Assembly: GCF_013386165.1 (NCBI RefSeq)
Contig: NZ_JACAOS010000003.1
Location: forward strand, 538,343 to 602,342
From: Pseudomonas gingeri
GTDB taxonomy: Bacteria; Pseudomonadota; Gammaproteobacteria; Pseudomonadales; Pseudomonadaceae
Direction: 5' to 3'
Length of the DNA: 64,000 nt
Shown here: positions 1 through 7,826 of the stretch, in pieces
Numbering within the stretch: the first letter of the stretch is position 1
Layout: every line of letters starts with the position of its first letter
Notes under the pieces: model-generated
The model's database searches: none
Seen by the model: the letters and a program-made list of their open reading frames with translations, nothing else
Told to the model about the DNA's origin: nothing
Program-made: the position numbers and the translations under genes

Positions 1-1
1 C

Positions 2-112
2 AAATTCAGCAAAGCCGCCCCGTGGATTATGTTGGTTTTCATGGCGTTCTTTGTCGTGCTGTCCTTCATACAACATCTGCGCCGTAAGCGTTTGGGTCGA
101 GTACGAGCGTGA
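2..112 (+). CDS. C-terminal fragment of a membrane protein (partial)
   Basis: An open frame enters from the left edge and ends at a TGA at 110-112. The 36 visible residues hold one hydrophobic stretch (PWIMLVFMAFFVVLSFI) followed by a strongly basic tail (RRKRLGRVRA). This is typical of the last transmembrane helix and cytoplasmic end of an inner-membrane protein. The family cannot be told from so little sequence. The gene converges on the leftward GH6 gene, with 65 bp between the stops and no clear terminator hairpin. Confidence 0.5.
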   Translation, partial: KFSKAAPWIMLVFMAFFVVLSFIQHLRRKRLGRVRA

Positions 113-177
113 TTAAAGGCTGAGAAGGGTTACCCGGAATTGCCAGCCTACACACATTTTCATCTGGTGCCGCTCTA

Positions 178-1134
178 TCAATTCCCGTCAATCAAATGCT
201 CGGCCAGATCAGGACTGAACGTCCCGGCCGTTGGACCTCCATGGCAGTTTCGTGTCGCTGAGGACGAGCCGTCCGAGTTGCCGGGGATCTTGATCCAGGC
301 CGCCAGCACCGTTTCTGTGATTGCTTGAGGTTGAAGGCCGATCTTGCGCCCTGAAGGATTGCACCAGTCACCGGGAATGGCGCCGTTTCCGTTACGGCTG
401 GTATCGATCACCATGGATTTTGCATAGCCGTAATCAGCGGACAACCTGGCATTGATCGCGTCGCCGTAGGTACGGGATTGATCGAGGGTGTAGAAGTTGG
501 AGACATTCAACGCAAAGCCCCGTGCGTCCTTCATACCTGCCGCATTCAGGTAGCCCGCCATGGTGCCCGAAGGCTTCCAGCCCGCATTACCTGCGTCCAG
601 ATAAACAGCGGCAGAGGGCGCCCGCTGCTTGAACCCGGAGACCGCGTAGTTGAACAACGCCAGGCGTTCATCACGCTTTGGCTGGGTCAGGCATTCGCTG
701 TCTGCCAGTGCATCCGGTTCCAGGATGATGACCGCGGGCTTGTCGCCAATGCCGTTGATAAAGCGGTCTATCCAGTCCCGGTATTCCACGGCATTTGCCG
801 CACCCCCCGCCGACGCACCGCCGCTACAGTCGCGCCCCGGCAAGTTGTACGCCACCAGGATAGGGGTTTTATCGGCTTTGTTTGCCGCTTCAACGTACTG
901 GCTGACGGCGTTGGTGAGCTTGTCGGTGGTCTGGCTGGTGCCGGTCAGCCAGTGGGCGCTGGGCACACTGGCAATCGCGGCCTGGATTTTTGCGCTGCGC
1001 GGGGTGTCGGGATTTGCCTTCACCCATTGGGCGACAGATGATCCGGGATTGACGTAAAAGCTGTCATTGGCATAGGCCGCCAGCGGTAGGGCAAGGGAAA
1101 TGAAGCAGGCGGTAAGAAGGACGGCCTTGGGCAT
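178..1134 (-). CDS. Secreted glycoside hydrolase family 6 (cellulase/cellobiohydrolase-like)
   Basis: Predicted endo- or exo-beta-1,4-glucanase of family GH6, which cleaves cellulose-type chains with inversion. The 318-residue protein starts with a signal peptide (PKAVLLTACFISLALPLAAYA), so it is exported. GH6 hallmarks are visible: AYNLPGRDCSGG near residues 95-105, where the Asp matches the family's auxiliary acid; IILEPDAL near 136-143, with the proton-donor Asp; VYLDAGNAGW; and FALNVSNFY. The chosen ATG at 1134 begins the signal peptide and has an AGAG-type ribosome site; an in-frame GTG at 1155 would add seven residues. There is no carbohydrate-binding module, and the length matches a bare catalytic domain. 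The gene stands alone between an unrelated fragment and a sugar operon. Substrate (cellulose, beta-glucan or other) is inference. Confidence 0.85.
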   Translation of the reverse strand: MPKAVLLTACFISLALPLAAYANDSFYVNPGSSVAQWVKANPDTPRSAKIQAAIASVPSAHWLTGTSQTTDKLTNAVSQYVEAANKADKTPILVAYNLPGRDCSGGASAGGAANAVEYRDWIDRFINGIGDKPAVIILEPDALADSECLTQPKRDERLALFNYAVSGFKQRAPSAAVYLDAGNAGWKPSGTMAGYLNAAGMKDARGFALNVSNFYTLDQSRTYGDAINARLSADYGYAKSMVIDTSRNGNGAIPGDWCNPSGRKIGLQPQAITETVLAAWIKIPGNSDGSSSATRNCHGGPTAGTFSPDLAEHLIDGN

Positions 1135-1248
1135 TGACTGCTTTCTCTTCAACACGGGATGACGGTAGGGGGCGAGCCTAACATCTCCAGCATCTGGTTA
1201 CCGATCACAGCTGATGGAGGGCCGCCCAGGCCACCCTCCGGTTCGACA

Positions 1249-2175
1249 TTACTTGTAACGCTGCTCAAACATCGCCACCTGTTCCGGCTTGATCAGCTGG
1301 AAGGGCACCCACACATCCGGCTCCACCGCTTCGCCCTTGATCATCTTGATCGCCGACTGTACCGCCACGCTCGCCTGGGCCTTGGGGTCCTGGAAGACCG
1401 AGGCCAACAGCATCCCGCGCTTGATGGCCGCGAGGCCGTCGGGCAGGCCGTCGATGCCGACAATCGCAATTTCACCCTTGGCTTTGCCGGCTTGCTGCAA
1501 GGCCATGGCGGCGCCGATGGCCATCTCGTCGTTGTTGGCCACGATGGCATCGAATTGGGTGCCCGCCAGCAACCAGTTGCTGGTCAGGTCCATCCCCTTG
1601 TTGCGCTGCCATTCGGCACTTTGCTGCTCGACGATCTTGATCCCGGGATAGTCCTTGAGCACCTGTTTGACGCCTTCGGTTCGGTCATGGGTGGCGTTTT
1701 GCGCAAGGTCGCCCATGATGATCGCCAGGCTGCCTTTGCCCCCCAGCTTCTCGGCCAGATAACGCATTTGCAGTTGCCCGGCCTCGATGTCATTCGAGGC
1801 TACAGTGACGACACCCTTGGGCAGGACGCGCTCGTCCGGGTGGCGGTTGACGTAGACCAGCGGCGTCTTCGCTTCGACGGCGGCGCGGGTCATGCTGGCG
1901 GTGGCTGCGGTGTCCACTGGTAGGACGATCACCGCATCAACTTTCTGGCTGAGAAAACCCTCGACCTGATTGAGCTGGCGCACCACATCGCCCTGGGCAT
2001 CCTCGAACTGGATCTGCACGTTCTCCTGTTTGGCGGCGGCTTCTAGGCCGTTGCGCACATAGGTCATGAAGTTGTCGTCGACCCGGGCGATGCTGACGCC
2101 GATGCGATAACCGGCGCTGGCCCATTGGCTGAAGAGCAGTAACAGCGTGGCAAAAAGCAGTGTGTAGCAACGCAT
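1249..2175 (-). CDS. Periplasmic sugar-binding protein (ribose/rhizopine/inositol type)
   Basis: A 308-residue substrate-binding protein of the Peripla_BP_4 type, the family that delivers ribose, inositol or rhizopine to ABC importers. Residues 1-21 form a signal peptide (YTLLFATLLLLFSQWASA). The mature start YRIGVSIARVDDNF is the typical first strand, and VDAVIVLPVDT, VASNDIEAG, AIVANNDEMAIGA and IVGIDGLPDG are the family's ligand-cleft segments. It is the last gene of a leftward operon with a Gfo/Idh/MocA dehydrogenase and an isomerase-like protein. No ATPase or permease gene lies beside it, so it must borrow an importer or act as a sensor. The ligand is probably a polyol or its derivative, judged from the neighbours. 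Confidence 0.85.
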   Translation of the reverse strand: MRCYTLLFATLLLLFSQWASAGYRIGVSIARVDDNFMTYVRNGLEAAAKQENVQIQFEDAQGDVVRQLNQVEGFLSQKVDAVIVLPVDTAATASMTRAAVEAKTPLVYVNRHPDERVLPKGVVTVASNDIEAGQLQMRYLAEKLGGKGSLAIIMGDLAQNATHDRTEGVKQVLKDYPGIKIVEQQSAEWQRNKGMDLTSNWLLAGTQFDAIVANNDEMAIGAAMALQQAGKAKGEIAIVGIDGLPDGLAAIKRGMLLASVFQDPKAQASVAVQSAIKMIKGEAVEPDVWVPFQLIKPEQVAMFEQRYK

Positions 2176-2222
2176 GATGGTTTTCCTTTTGTTGTTATGG
2201 GTTGAAATTCATCAAGATCAAA

Positions 2223-2260
2223 CCTGCGGGCTGCAGGCCCTTGGCGGATCAACTCCGCCA
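2223..2260 (-). repeat. Two small intercistronic hairpins
   Basis: The 73-nt stretch between the isomerase-like gene and the binding-protein gene holds two stem-loops: TGGCGGA (2242-2248) with TCCGCCA (2254-2260), and CCTGC (2223-2227) with GCAGG (2233-2237). Neither is followed by a U-run. Such hairpins often protect the transcript of a downstream or upstream cistron from exonucleases; here the role is inference. Confidence 0.4.
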
Positions 2261-2275
2261 GGAGTGCCGCCTCCC

Positions 2276-3064
2276 TCAGTCCAGCGTGAACGCCTGCCGA
2301 AAGCGTTCCAGTGCCGTTTCGCTGTCGCCGCTGGCCCAACCCTCGAACCCGACCACGCCGGTGTATCCCATGCCGAACAAGGCCCTGGCAATGGCCGGAT
2401 AGTGAATCTCGCCGGTGCCGGGCTCCTTGCGACCGGGAACGTCGGCGACCTGGATTTCGCCGATGGCGGAGCCGGCACGCTGGATCAGCTCGATCAGATT
2501 TCCTTCACCGATCTGCGCGTGGTAAAGGTCCAGGTTCATCTTCAGATGCGGGCTGCCCACGGCCTCGATCAGCGCCAGGGTATCGTCGGCACGGGCGAAC
2601 GGGGTGCCGGGGTGGTCGACCTCGGTGTTGAGGTTTTCCAGCAGGAACACCCGGCCGGCGTCTTCACCCAGGCGGGCGATTTTTTCCAGGGTCTTGCAGG
2701 CGCTCAACCACATGCGTCCGCTGGTGTGGGCCACGGGTTTGACCGGCAGGCCCTGGTCGCCCAGGCCCGTGCCATGCAGGTTGAGGCTCGGGCAGTTCAG
2801 TTGCTCCGCCACGGCCAGGGATTCCCGGGCGCTGTCGAGCAACTGGCGAATGTCCTCGGGGTCGGTCAGGTTGCCCGAAATGTAGCCGGTCATGGAGGTG
2901 AAGTCGGCGCCGGTGGCGACCAGGGCGGCAATGTCCTTCTTCGTCCAGTCCCAGATTTCCGCGCTGAAGCCCAGCCCATGAATGCGTTTGACGCGCTCGG
3001 TGAAGGGTAGGTCGAGGAAGACCATCTCGGCACTGATCGCCAGTTTGAACGGTGAGAAACTCAT
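2276..3064 (-). CDS. Sugar isomerase/epimerase-like TIM barrel (hydroxypyruvate isomerase family)
   Basis: A 262-residue AP-endonuclease-2/xylose-isomerase-like TIM barrel. Sequence signs are GFSAEIWDW near the N terminus, VFLLENLNT (metal-ligand Glu), LKMNLDLYHAQIGEGN (metal-ligand Asp and His) and IGEIQVADVPGRKEPGTGEIHY, which is typical of hydroxypyruvate isomerase (Hyi/OtnI) relatives. Members interconvert aldoses and ketoses or epimerise inosose intermediates using divalent metal. The start ATG (3064) overlaps the TGA of the upstream dehydrogenase by one base (TGATG), showing translational coupling. The start one codon earlier (TTG) is less likely. Its place between an inositol-dehydrogenase-like gene and a sugar-binding protein suggests a step in polyol or sugar-acid catabolism; the exact substrate is unknown. 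Confidence 0.75.
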   Translation of the reverse strand: MSFSPFKLAISAEMVFLDLPFTERVKRIHGLGFSAEIWDWTKKDIAALVATGADFTSMTGYISGNLTDPEDIRQLLDSARESLAVAEQLNCPSLNLHGTGLGDQGLPVKPVAHTSGRMWLSACKTLEKIARLGEDAGRVFLLENLNTEVDHPGTPFARADDTLALIEAVGSPHLKMNLDLYHAQIGEGNLIELIQRAGSAIGEIQVADVPGRKEPGTGEIHYPAIARALFGMGYTGVVGFEGWASGDSETALERFRQAFTLD

Positions 3065-4083
3065 CAATGGGCTCCTTGCACGCGCACGGTTTTGCCCTGC
3101 TGGTACGACTCGATACAGGCGCGGGCAATGGCCAGAGCCGCCCGGGCATCTTCGCCGCTGGCCAGGGGTTTTTCGCCGGAGCGCACGCAGCCGACAAAGT
3201 GATTGAGCTCGGCAATGTAGGCATCGCGCAGCAGGTCGGTGTCCAGGCGCAGGGTGTCGGCCTGGATACCGCTGGCCAGGTAGCGCACCAGGTCCGAGTC
3301 GTTGACGTTGCCCATGGTCAGCATGCCCGCGCTGCCGAAGACTTCCCCGCGCACGTCGTAGCCATACACCGCCTGGAAGTTGGCCTCGGCCGTGGCGATG
3401 GCGCCGTTGTCGAATCGGATGGTTACCACGGCGGTATCCAGCAGGCCCTTGTCCTTGTACTCGGGGGCGATCAGGGCGTCGGCCATGACATGGACCTCGA
3501 CCGCTTCGGCGCCTGGGTTGAGGTAGCGCAAGGTGTCGAAGTCATGGATCAGGGTTTCGAGAAAGATCACCCATTGCGGTGAGGCGGCCGGGTTGTTCAG
3601 GGCCGGGTCGCGGGTCAGCGAACGCAGCAGTTGCGGTGTGCCGATACGACCGGCGACCACATCCAGGTGGGCGGCGCGAAAGCTCCTGGCAAAGCGGCGG
3701 TTGAAACCGACCTGCAAGGTGACACGGGCATCGGCGGCTGCGGCGATGGCACGGTCGGCTTCGTCCAGGGTGATGGCCATGGGTTTTTCGCAGAACACAC
3801 CTTTGCCGGCGCGGGCGGCGCTGATTACCAGTTCAGCATGGCTGCGGGCCGGGGCGGCAATCAGGACGGCGTCGATCTCCGGGTCATCGAGCAGTTGCTG
3901 TGGATCGGTATAGACCCGCGCCACTCCCAATTCCGCCGCCAAGCGGGCGGCTTGACCGGGCACCGGGTCGGCGATGGCAGCGAGGCAGGCACCGGGAATG
4001 TGCCGGGCGGCGGTCTGGGCGTGAAAGCTGCCCATGCGTCCCGCACCGATAAGCCCCAGGCGGATGATCTTGGATGTGCTCAT
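3064..4083 (-). CDS. Gfo/Idh/MocA family oxidoreductase (inositol 2-dehydrogenase-like)
   Basis: A 339-residue NAD(P)-dependent dehydrogenase. The Rossmann motif GLIGAGRMGSFHA lies at residues 10-22. The family's catalytic/binding EKP motif appears as GVFCEKPMA near residue 95, followed by VGFNRRFARSF and ETLIHDFDTLRYL, where the His and Asp are the usual catalytic pair. This pattern is that of IolG-like enzymes oxidising myo-inositol or related polyols. It is the first gene of the operon, 75 bp downstream of a sigma-54 promoter core, and it overlaps the next gene by one base. The true substrate could be another polyol, rhizopine or a sugar; the operon lacks iolB, iolC, iolD and iolE. Confidence 0.85.
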   Translation of the reverse strand: MSTSKIIRLGLIGAGRMGSFHAQTAARHIPGACLAAIADPVPGQAARLAAELGVARVYTDPQQLLDDPEIDAVLIAAPARSHAELVISAARAGKGVFCEKPMAITLDEADRAIAAAADARVTLQVGFNRRFARSFRAAHLDVVAGRIGTPQLLRSLTRDPALNNPAASPQWVIFLETLIHDFDTLRYLNPGAEAVEVHVMADALIAPEYKDKGLLDTAVVTIRFDNGAIATAEANFQAVYGYDVRGEVFGSAGMLTMGNVNDSDLVRYLASGIQADTLRLDTDLLRDAYIAELNHFVGCVRSGEKPLASGEDARAALAIARACIESYQQGKTVRVQGAH

Positions 4084-4157
4084 GAAAATGACTCCGTCTT
4101 ATTGTTGTTCATATGACTTGGCAGCAGGCGATGCCGTTGCTGGTACAAGGCAAGGGA

Positions 4158-4173
4158 GCAAAGGTTGTGCCAA
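4158..4173 (-). promoter_or_regulatory. Sigma-54 (-24/-12) promoter
   Basis: Read on the minus strand, 4173 to 4158 gives TTGGCACAACCTTTGC, matching TGGCAC-N5-TTGC at every conserved position. It points leftward to the dehydrogenase gene, whose start codon lies 75 bp beyond the -12 element. A sigma-54 activator gene is divergent and adjacent, and a doubled palindrome lies about 65-90 bp upstream, as expected for an enhancer-dependent promoter. Confidence 0.9.
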
Positions 4174-4236
4174 TATTTAACTTGTTGATAATTAACGAAT
4201 TTATATAGATTGCTTTGAGGTGATTGTTCATTTTGA

Positions 4237-4260
4237 TGACATGTCTATACTGACATGTCA
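4237..4260. promoter_or_regulatory. Doubled palindrome: candidate upstream activator site
   Basis: TGACATGTC at 4237-4245 and TGACATGTCA at 4251-4260 are repeated 14 bp apart. The second is a perfect 10-bp palindrome, and the first differs at one position. They lie about 65 bp upstream of the -24 element of the sigma-54 promoter and just before the activator gene at 4266, so they could serve both as the enhancer for the operon and as an autoregulatory site. Binding by the adjacent activator is inference. Confidence 0.75.
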
Positions 4261-4265
4261 AAAAT

Positions 4266-6296
4266 ATGAACATTGAGCAGATGACGATGACGGTGAACCC
4301 ACAGCTGATGGTCTTCAGTGAACAGGACCTCGACTATCTGACCGCCCTGGGGCCGGCCTCCTTGAGTGAAGGGCCTATTACCGCCCTGGAACAGGCATGG
4401 CTGGTGTGCCGGCAGGGGCATCAGGAGCGACCGGCAGGGGTCAGGCAGGTGATCTGGGATTCCTGGCAGCGCAGCTTCAGCGCCGGCCTCGATCCCGAGG
4501 ATGGCGAGTATCGCCTGGTAACCCCTGAAGCCCTGACCGCGACGCTGGCGGCCAACCGGGCGCTGATCACCGCGGCGGCTGAAGTCATGCGCGGGTTGCT
4601 GGCCTATAACCCCAGGGGCCATATCAACCTGACGGACGCCGAAGGCACGACCCTGTATTTCTGCGGCCTGGACCTCACGCCGGTGGGGAGCCGGCTGCTG
4701 GAGTCGATACAAGGCACCAATTGCACCGGTCTCGCACTGGCGGAAGACCGCCTGGTGTATGTGCTGGCCGAGGAGAATTTCGGTACTGGCCTGCGTCGAC
4801 GGCGCATGCACTGTGCCGCCGCGCCGATTCGCGATGCCCAGGGCCGGACACTGGCCATGCTGACCCTGACGGCCGAGCCGGGCTGGTTCCATTTCCATAC
4901 CTTGGGCACCGTGCAGGCGGCGGCCGAAGCGGTGTCGCGGCAGATGGCCTTGCAGACCCTACTGGACGAACAACAAGCGGTCCTCGAAGTGCTCAACGAA
5001 GGACTGGTGGTGCTCGATGAGCGCGGCTGCATCAAGGCACTCAACCGTTATGCCCGGCAACTCTTCCGCGTCGGTCGGGACCTGCTGGGCAGTCCGTTCC
5101 AGCGCCTGGGCCAGAGTGAACTGACCGCCGAGATGTTGTTGCGCAGCGGTGAAGGGCTGCGGGACCTGGATTGCACCTTCGAGCTGCCTGATCGCAGCCA
5201 CTTGGCTTGCCTGGTTTCGGTGTGCTCACTGGAGCAGGGCGGGCGGATTGTTTCGCTGCGGGAGAATCGACGCATCCGCGAAATTACCCGGCGCCTCATC
5301 GGCACCCAGGCCAGCTACACCTTCGAGACCATCCAGGGCAGTTCGCGAGCGATTCAGGACGCCTTGCACCTGGGCCGGATTGCCAGTCGCAGCGATTCCA
5401 CCACCTTGATCCTGGGGGAGAGCGGCACCGGCAAGGAACTGTTCGCCCAGGCGATCCATAACGCCAGCGCGCGTTGCGGCGGTCCGTTCGTGGCGGTCAA
5501 TTGCGGCGCCATCCCGCGTGACCTGGTGCAGAGCGAACTCTTCGGTCATGTCGAAGGCGCCTTCACCGGTTCGGCCCGTGGCGGCTCCGCGGGGAAGTTC
5601 GAATTGGCCGATGGCGGCACCATCTTCCTCGACGAAATCGGCGACATGTCTTTTGATGCCCAGGTCAGCCTGTTACGCGTTCTGCAGGAGGGCGAGGTGA
5701 CGCGAGTGGGGGCGAAAAAATCCCAGCGGGTCGATGTGCGCATCATCGCCGCCACCCACCGCAATCTGAGCCAGGCGGTGGCCGATGGGGCCTTTCGCGA
5801 AGACCTTTACTACCGGCTCAATGTCCTCAACCTGACAGTACCGCCCTTGCGGATGCGTCGCGAGGATATTGCGTTGCTGGCGCGGTATTTTCTCGGTCGT
5901 TGCGCCCAGTCGTTGCGCAAGTCGGTGTCGGGGCTTTCGCCTGAGGCCTTGGAGATGTTGGCGGCCTACCACTGGCCGGGAAATGTCCGTGAGCTGGAAA
6001 ACACCATTGAACGCGCCACCAACCTGGCGATGAGCGAACTGATCCAGCCGGGGGACCTGCCGCTTGAAATCAAGCAGCGGCTCCATCAGCCAGTGCCGGG
6101 CCGACTGCCGGAACCACGGGCGGCGCTGGACCTGGGCACCCATGAAATGAATGCGATCATCGCCGCCCTCAAGGACACCCGTGGTAACGTCCGCCTGGCT
6201 GCAAAGCAGCTGAACGTCTCCCGTGGCGGGCTGTACAACAAGATGCAGCGCTTCGGATTGAGCGTCGACGCTTTCCGATCCGCCAGCTACCCCTGA
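4266..6296 (+). CDS. Sigma-54-dependent transcriptional activator (AcoR-like: GAF-PAS-AAA-Fis)
   Basis: A 676-residue enhancer-binding protein that couples ATP hydrolysis to open-complex formation by sigma-54 polymerase. An AcoR-like GAF sensor region (about 75-205) holds GTNCTGLALAEDRLVYV and AAPIRDAQGRTLAML. A PAS-like part (about 230-320) follows. The AAA+ domain (about 345-575) has Walker A GESGTGKE near 384, the sigma-54 contact loop GAFTGS (a Ser variant of GAFTGA) near 432, and Walker B GGTIFLDEIGDM. A Fis-type HTH (NVRLAAKQLNVSRGGLYNK) ends it. No receiver domain is present, so it probably senses a small molecule. The first ATG at 4266 has no obvious ribosome site; the ATGs at 4281 or 4287 are possible. 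It is divergent from the polyol operon and is its likely activator. Confidence 0.9.
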   Translation: MNIEQMTMTVNPQLMVFSEQDLDYLTALGPASLSEGPITALEQAWLVCRQGHQERPAGVRQVIWDSWQRSFSAGLDPEDGEYRLVTPEALTATLAANRALITAAAEVMRGLLAYNPRGHINLTDAEGTTLYFCGLDLTPVGSRLLESIQGTNCTGLALAEDRLVYVLAEENFGTGLRRRRMHCAAAPIRDAQGRTLAMLTLTAEPGWFHFHTLGTVQAAAEAVSRQMALQTLLDEQQAVLEVLNEGLVVLDERGCIKALNRYARQLFRVGRDLLGSPFQRLGQSELTAEMLLRSGEGLRDLDCTFELPDRSHLACLVSVCSLEQGGRIVSLRENRRIREITRRLIGTQASYTFETIQGSSRAIQDALHLGRIASRSDSTTLILGESGTGKELFAQAIHNASARCGGPFVAVNCGAIPRDLVQSELFGHVEGAFTGSARGGSAGKFELADGGTIFLDEIGDMSFDAQVSLLRVLQEGEVTRVGAKKSQRVDVRIIAATHRNLSQAVADGAFREDLYYRLNVLNLTVPPLRMRREDIALLARYFLGRCAQSLRKSVSGLSPEALEMLAAYHWPGNVRELENTIERATNLAMSELIQPGDLPLEIKQRLHQPVPGRLPEPRAALDLGTHEMNAIIAALKDTRGNVRLAAKQLNVSRGGLYNKMQRFGLSVDAFRSASYP

Positions 6297-6344
6297 CTCG
6301 GGCTTGATCAGGCGTCACCCCGTGGATGGCGCTGCAAGCCCGGG

Positions 6345-7700
6345 TCAATCGGACGCCTGTCCTCGGAGTTTGCTCTTACCCCAGATCAACCCAACCATTG
6401 CCGCCAAGCACGACGCGACCAGCACACTCAGCTTGGCCGCCGAGAGTAGCGTCGGATCGGCAAACGCCAACGACGAAATGAAAATGGACATGGTAAAACC
6501 GATGCCCGCCAGCAGCCCGACCAGTCCGACGCCGGACCATGTCACGCCTTCCGGCAGCTTGCAGATATTCAGTTTGACCAGGGCGACGCTGGCGAGCATC
6601 ACGCCGAGGGGCTTGCCCAGTACCAGCGCCAGAATCACCCCCATGAACACACCGTGGGCCACCGGATCTTCGAGGTTGACGCCTTGCAGACTCACCCCCG
6701 CGTTAGCCAGTGCGAAGAGCGGCATGACACCGAAGGCCACCCATGGATGCAAGCCTGCCTGAACCCGCTGCACCGGCGGCAACATTTCCCGCTGGGCCTG
6801 CCGAAGTTGCTTCAGGGGTTTGGCCACGGCCTGTGGACTCTCACCGGAAGAGGACAGTCGATCCATCAGTTCCTGGAACGTGCGCCCGATGGTGTCCAGC
6901 GGACGTTCCCGGGTAGGCCTGGAGGTGACGGGCGTCATCAGGCCGAGCACGACCCCGGCGAGGGTCGGATGAACACCGGTTTTCAGTAATCCAAACCAGA
7001 CAATGGCCCCGGGCAGAAGGTACGCATAGGCCTTGCCAATGCCCATTCGCTGAAAGACCAGCACCAGCAGCAACCCGCTTGCGGCGATCACCAGCCCCAG
7101 GTAATCCAGGCTGGCGGTATAGAAAACGGCAATGATCAGAATGGCGACGATGTCATCGATGATTGCCAGGGCCAGCAGCAGGATGCGCACGCCGCCTGGA
7201 ATCGACTTGCCCAACAGCGCGAGGACCCCCACGGCAAAGGCAATGTCAGTGGCGGTAGGCACGGCCCAGCCATTGGCGGCCGGGGTGCCGTGGTTGAGCA
7301 AGGTGTAGAGGATCGCCGGCATCAGCACCCCCCCTAGCGCCGCGCCGAGCGGGAGCGTTGCCAGTTTCAGGTTGGCCAGTGCCCCGTCCTTGATCTCCTG
7401 GCGGATTTCGGCCCCGACCACCAGGAAGAAGATTGTCATCAGGCCATCATTGACCAGGAAGTGCAGCGAGCGCGACACCGTGAAGTCGCCGAGGCCCAGC
7501 GTGAGAGGGGTGTTCCAGAAGTGTTCGTAGGAATCGGCCACGGGGCTGTTGGCCCAGATCAGGGCCGCCACGGCGGCCAGCAGGAGCACGATGCCGCTGA
7601 CCGCTTCGATGTGCGAGAAGCGCTCCAGGGCGGACAATGCGCGTTCGGTCAAAACCTGCGGGCGAGGAATGGAAGGTGACGCCGGGTTTCTATCAGGCAC
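6345..7700 (-). CDS. nhaA: Na+/H+ antiporter NhaA
   Basis: Inner-membrane sodium/proton antiporter that expels Na+ in exchange for protons at high pH or salt. Family hallmarks: [18 protein letters not shown] (first helix), [41 protein letters not shown], where the ATDIAF Asp pairs with the following helix, and [19 protein letters not shown] with the twin Asp transport site. The GTG at 7700 is chosen because GGAG sits seven bases upstream; a longer reading from 7808 adds 36 unlikely residues. At 451 residues it is longer than the E. coli protein (388), with additional N-terminal residues and an inserted loop around [19 protein letters not shown]. It lies downstream of a ClC gene on the same strand, so the two may share a transcript. 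Confidence 0.93.
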   Translation of the reverse strand: MPDRNPASPSIPRPQVLTERALSALERFSHIEAVSGIVLLLAAVAALIWANSPVADSYEHFWNTPLTLGLGDFTVSRSLHFLVNDGLMTIFFLVVGAEIRQEIKDGALANLKLATLPLGAALGGVLMPAILYTLLNHGTPAANGWAVPTATDIAFAVGVLALLGKSIPGGVRILLLALAIIDDIVAILIIAVFYTASLDYLGLVIAASGLLLVLVFQRMGIGKAYAYLLPGAIVWFGLLKTGVHPTLAGVVLGLMTPVTSRPTRERPLDTIGRTFQELMDRLSSSGESPQAVAKPLKQLRQAQREMLPPVQRVQAGLHPWVAFGVMPLFALANAGVSLQGVNLEDPVAHGVFMGVILALVLGKPLGVMLASVALVKLNICKLPEGVTWSGVGLVGLLAGIGFTMSIFISSLAFADPTLLSAAKLSVLVASCLAAMVGLIWGKSKLRGQASD

Positions 7701-7826
7701 AGCCAATCTCCATTGGCGGCCCGACCAACGCTTATGTTTTAACCTGCCCTGTGCCGTATGCAGCAGCGCACCCAGGGCGATGATAAGAAGCTGGCAGGCG
7801 AGATGCAAATCCCTGAGGCACGCCGC

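Noticed and set aside
4126..4141. Weak sigma-54-like sequence (GGC-N8-TTGCT) on the plus strand pointing toward the activator gene
   Set aside because: It lacks the CAC of the -24 element and lies about 125 bp before the gene; the minus-strand site at 4158-4173 is a full match and is preferred.
6297..6344. CGGGCTTG/CAAGCCCG pairing between the activator and nhaA genes as a terminator
   Set aside because: The arms are separated by about 28 bases and there is no U-run, so it was not called as a feature.
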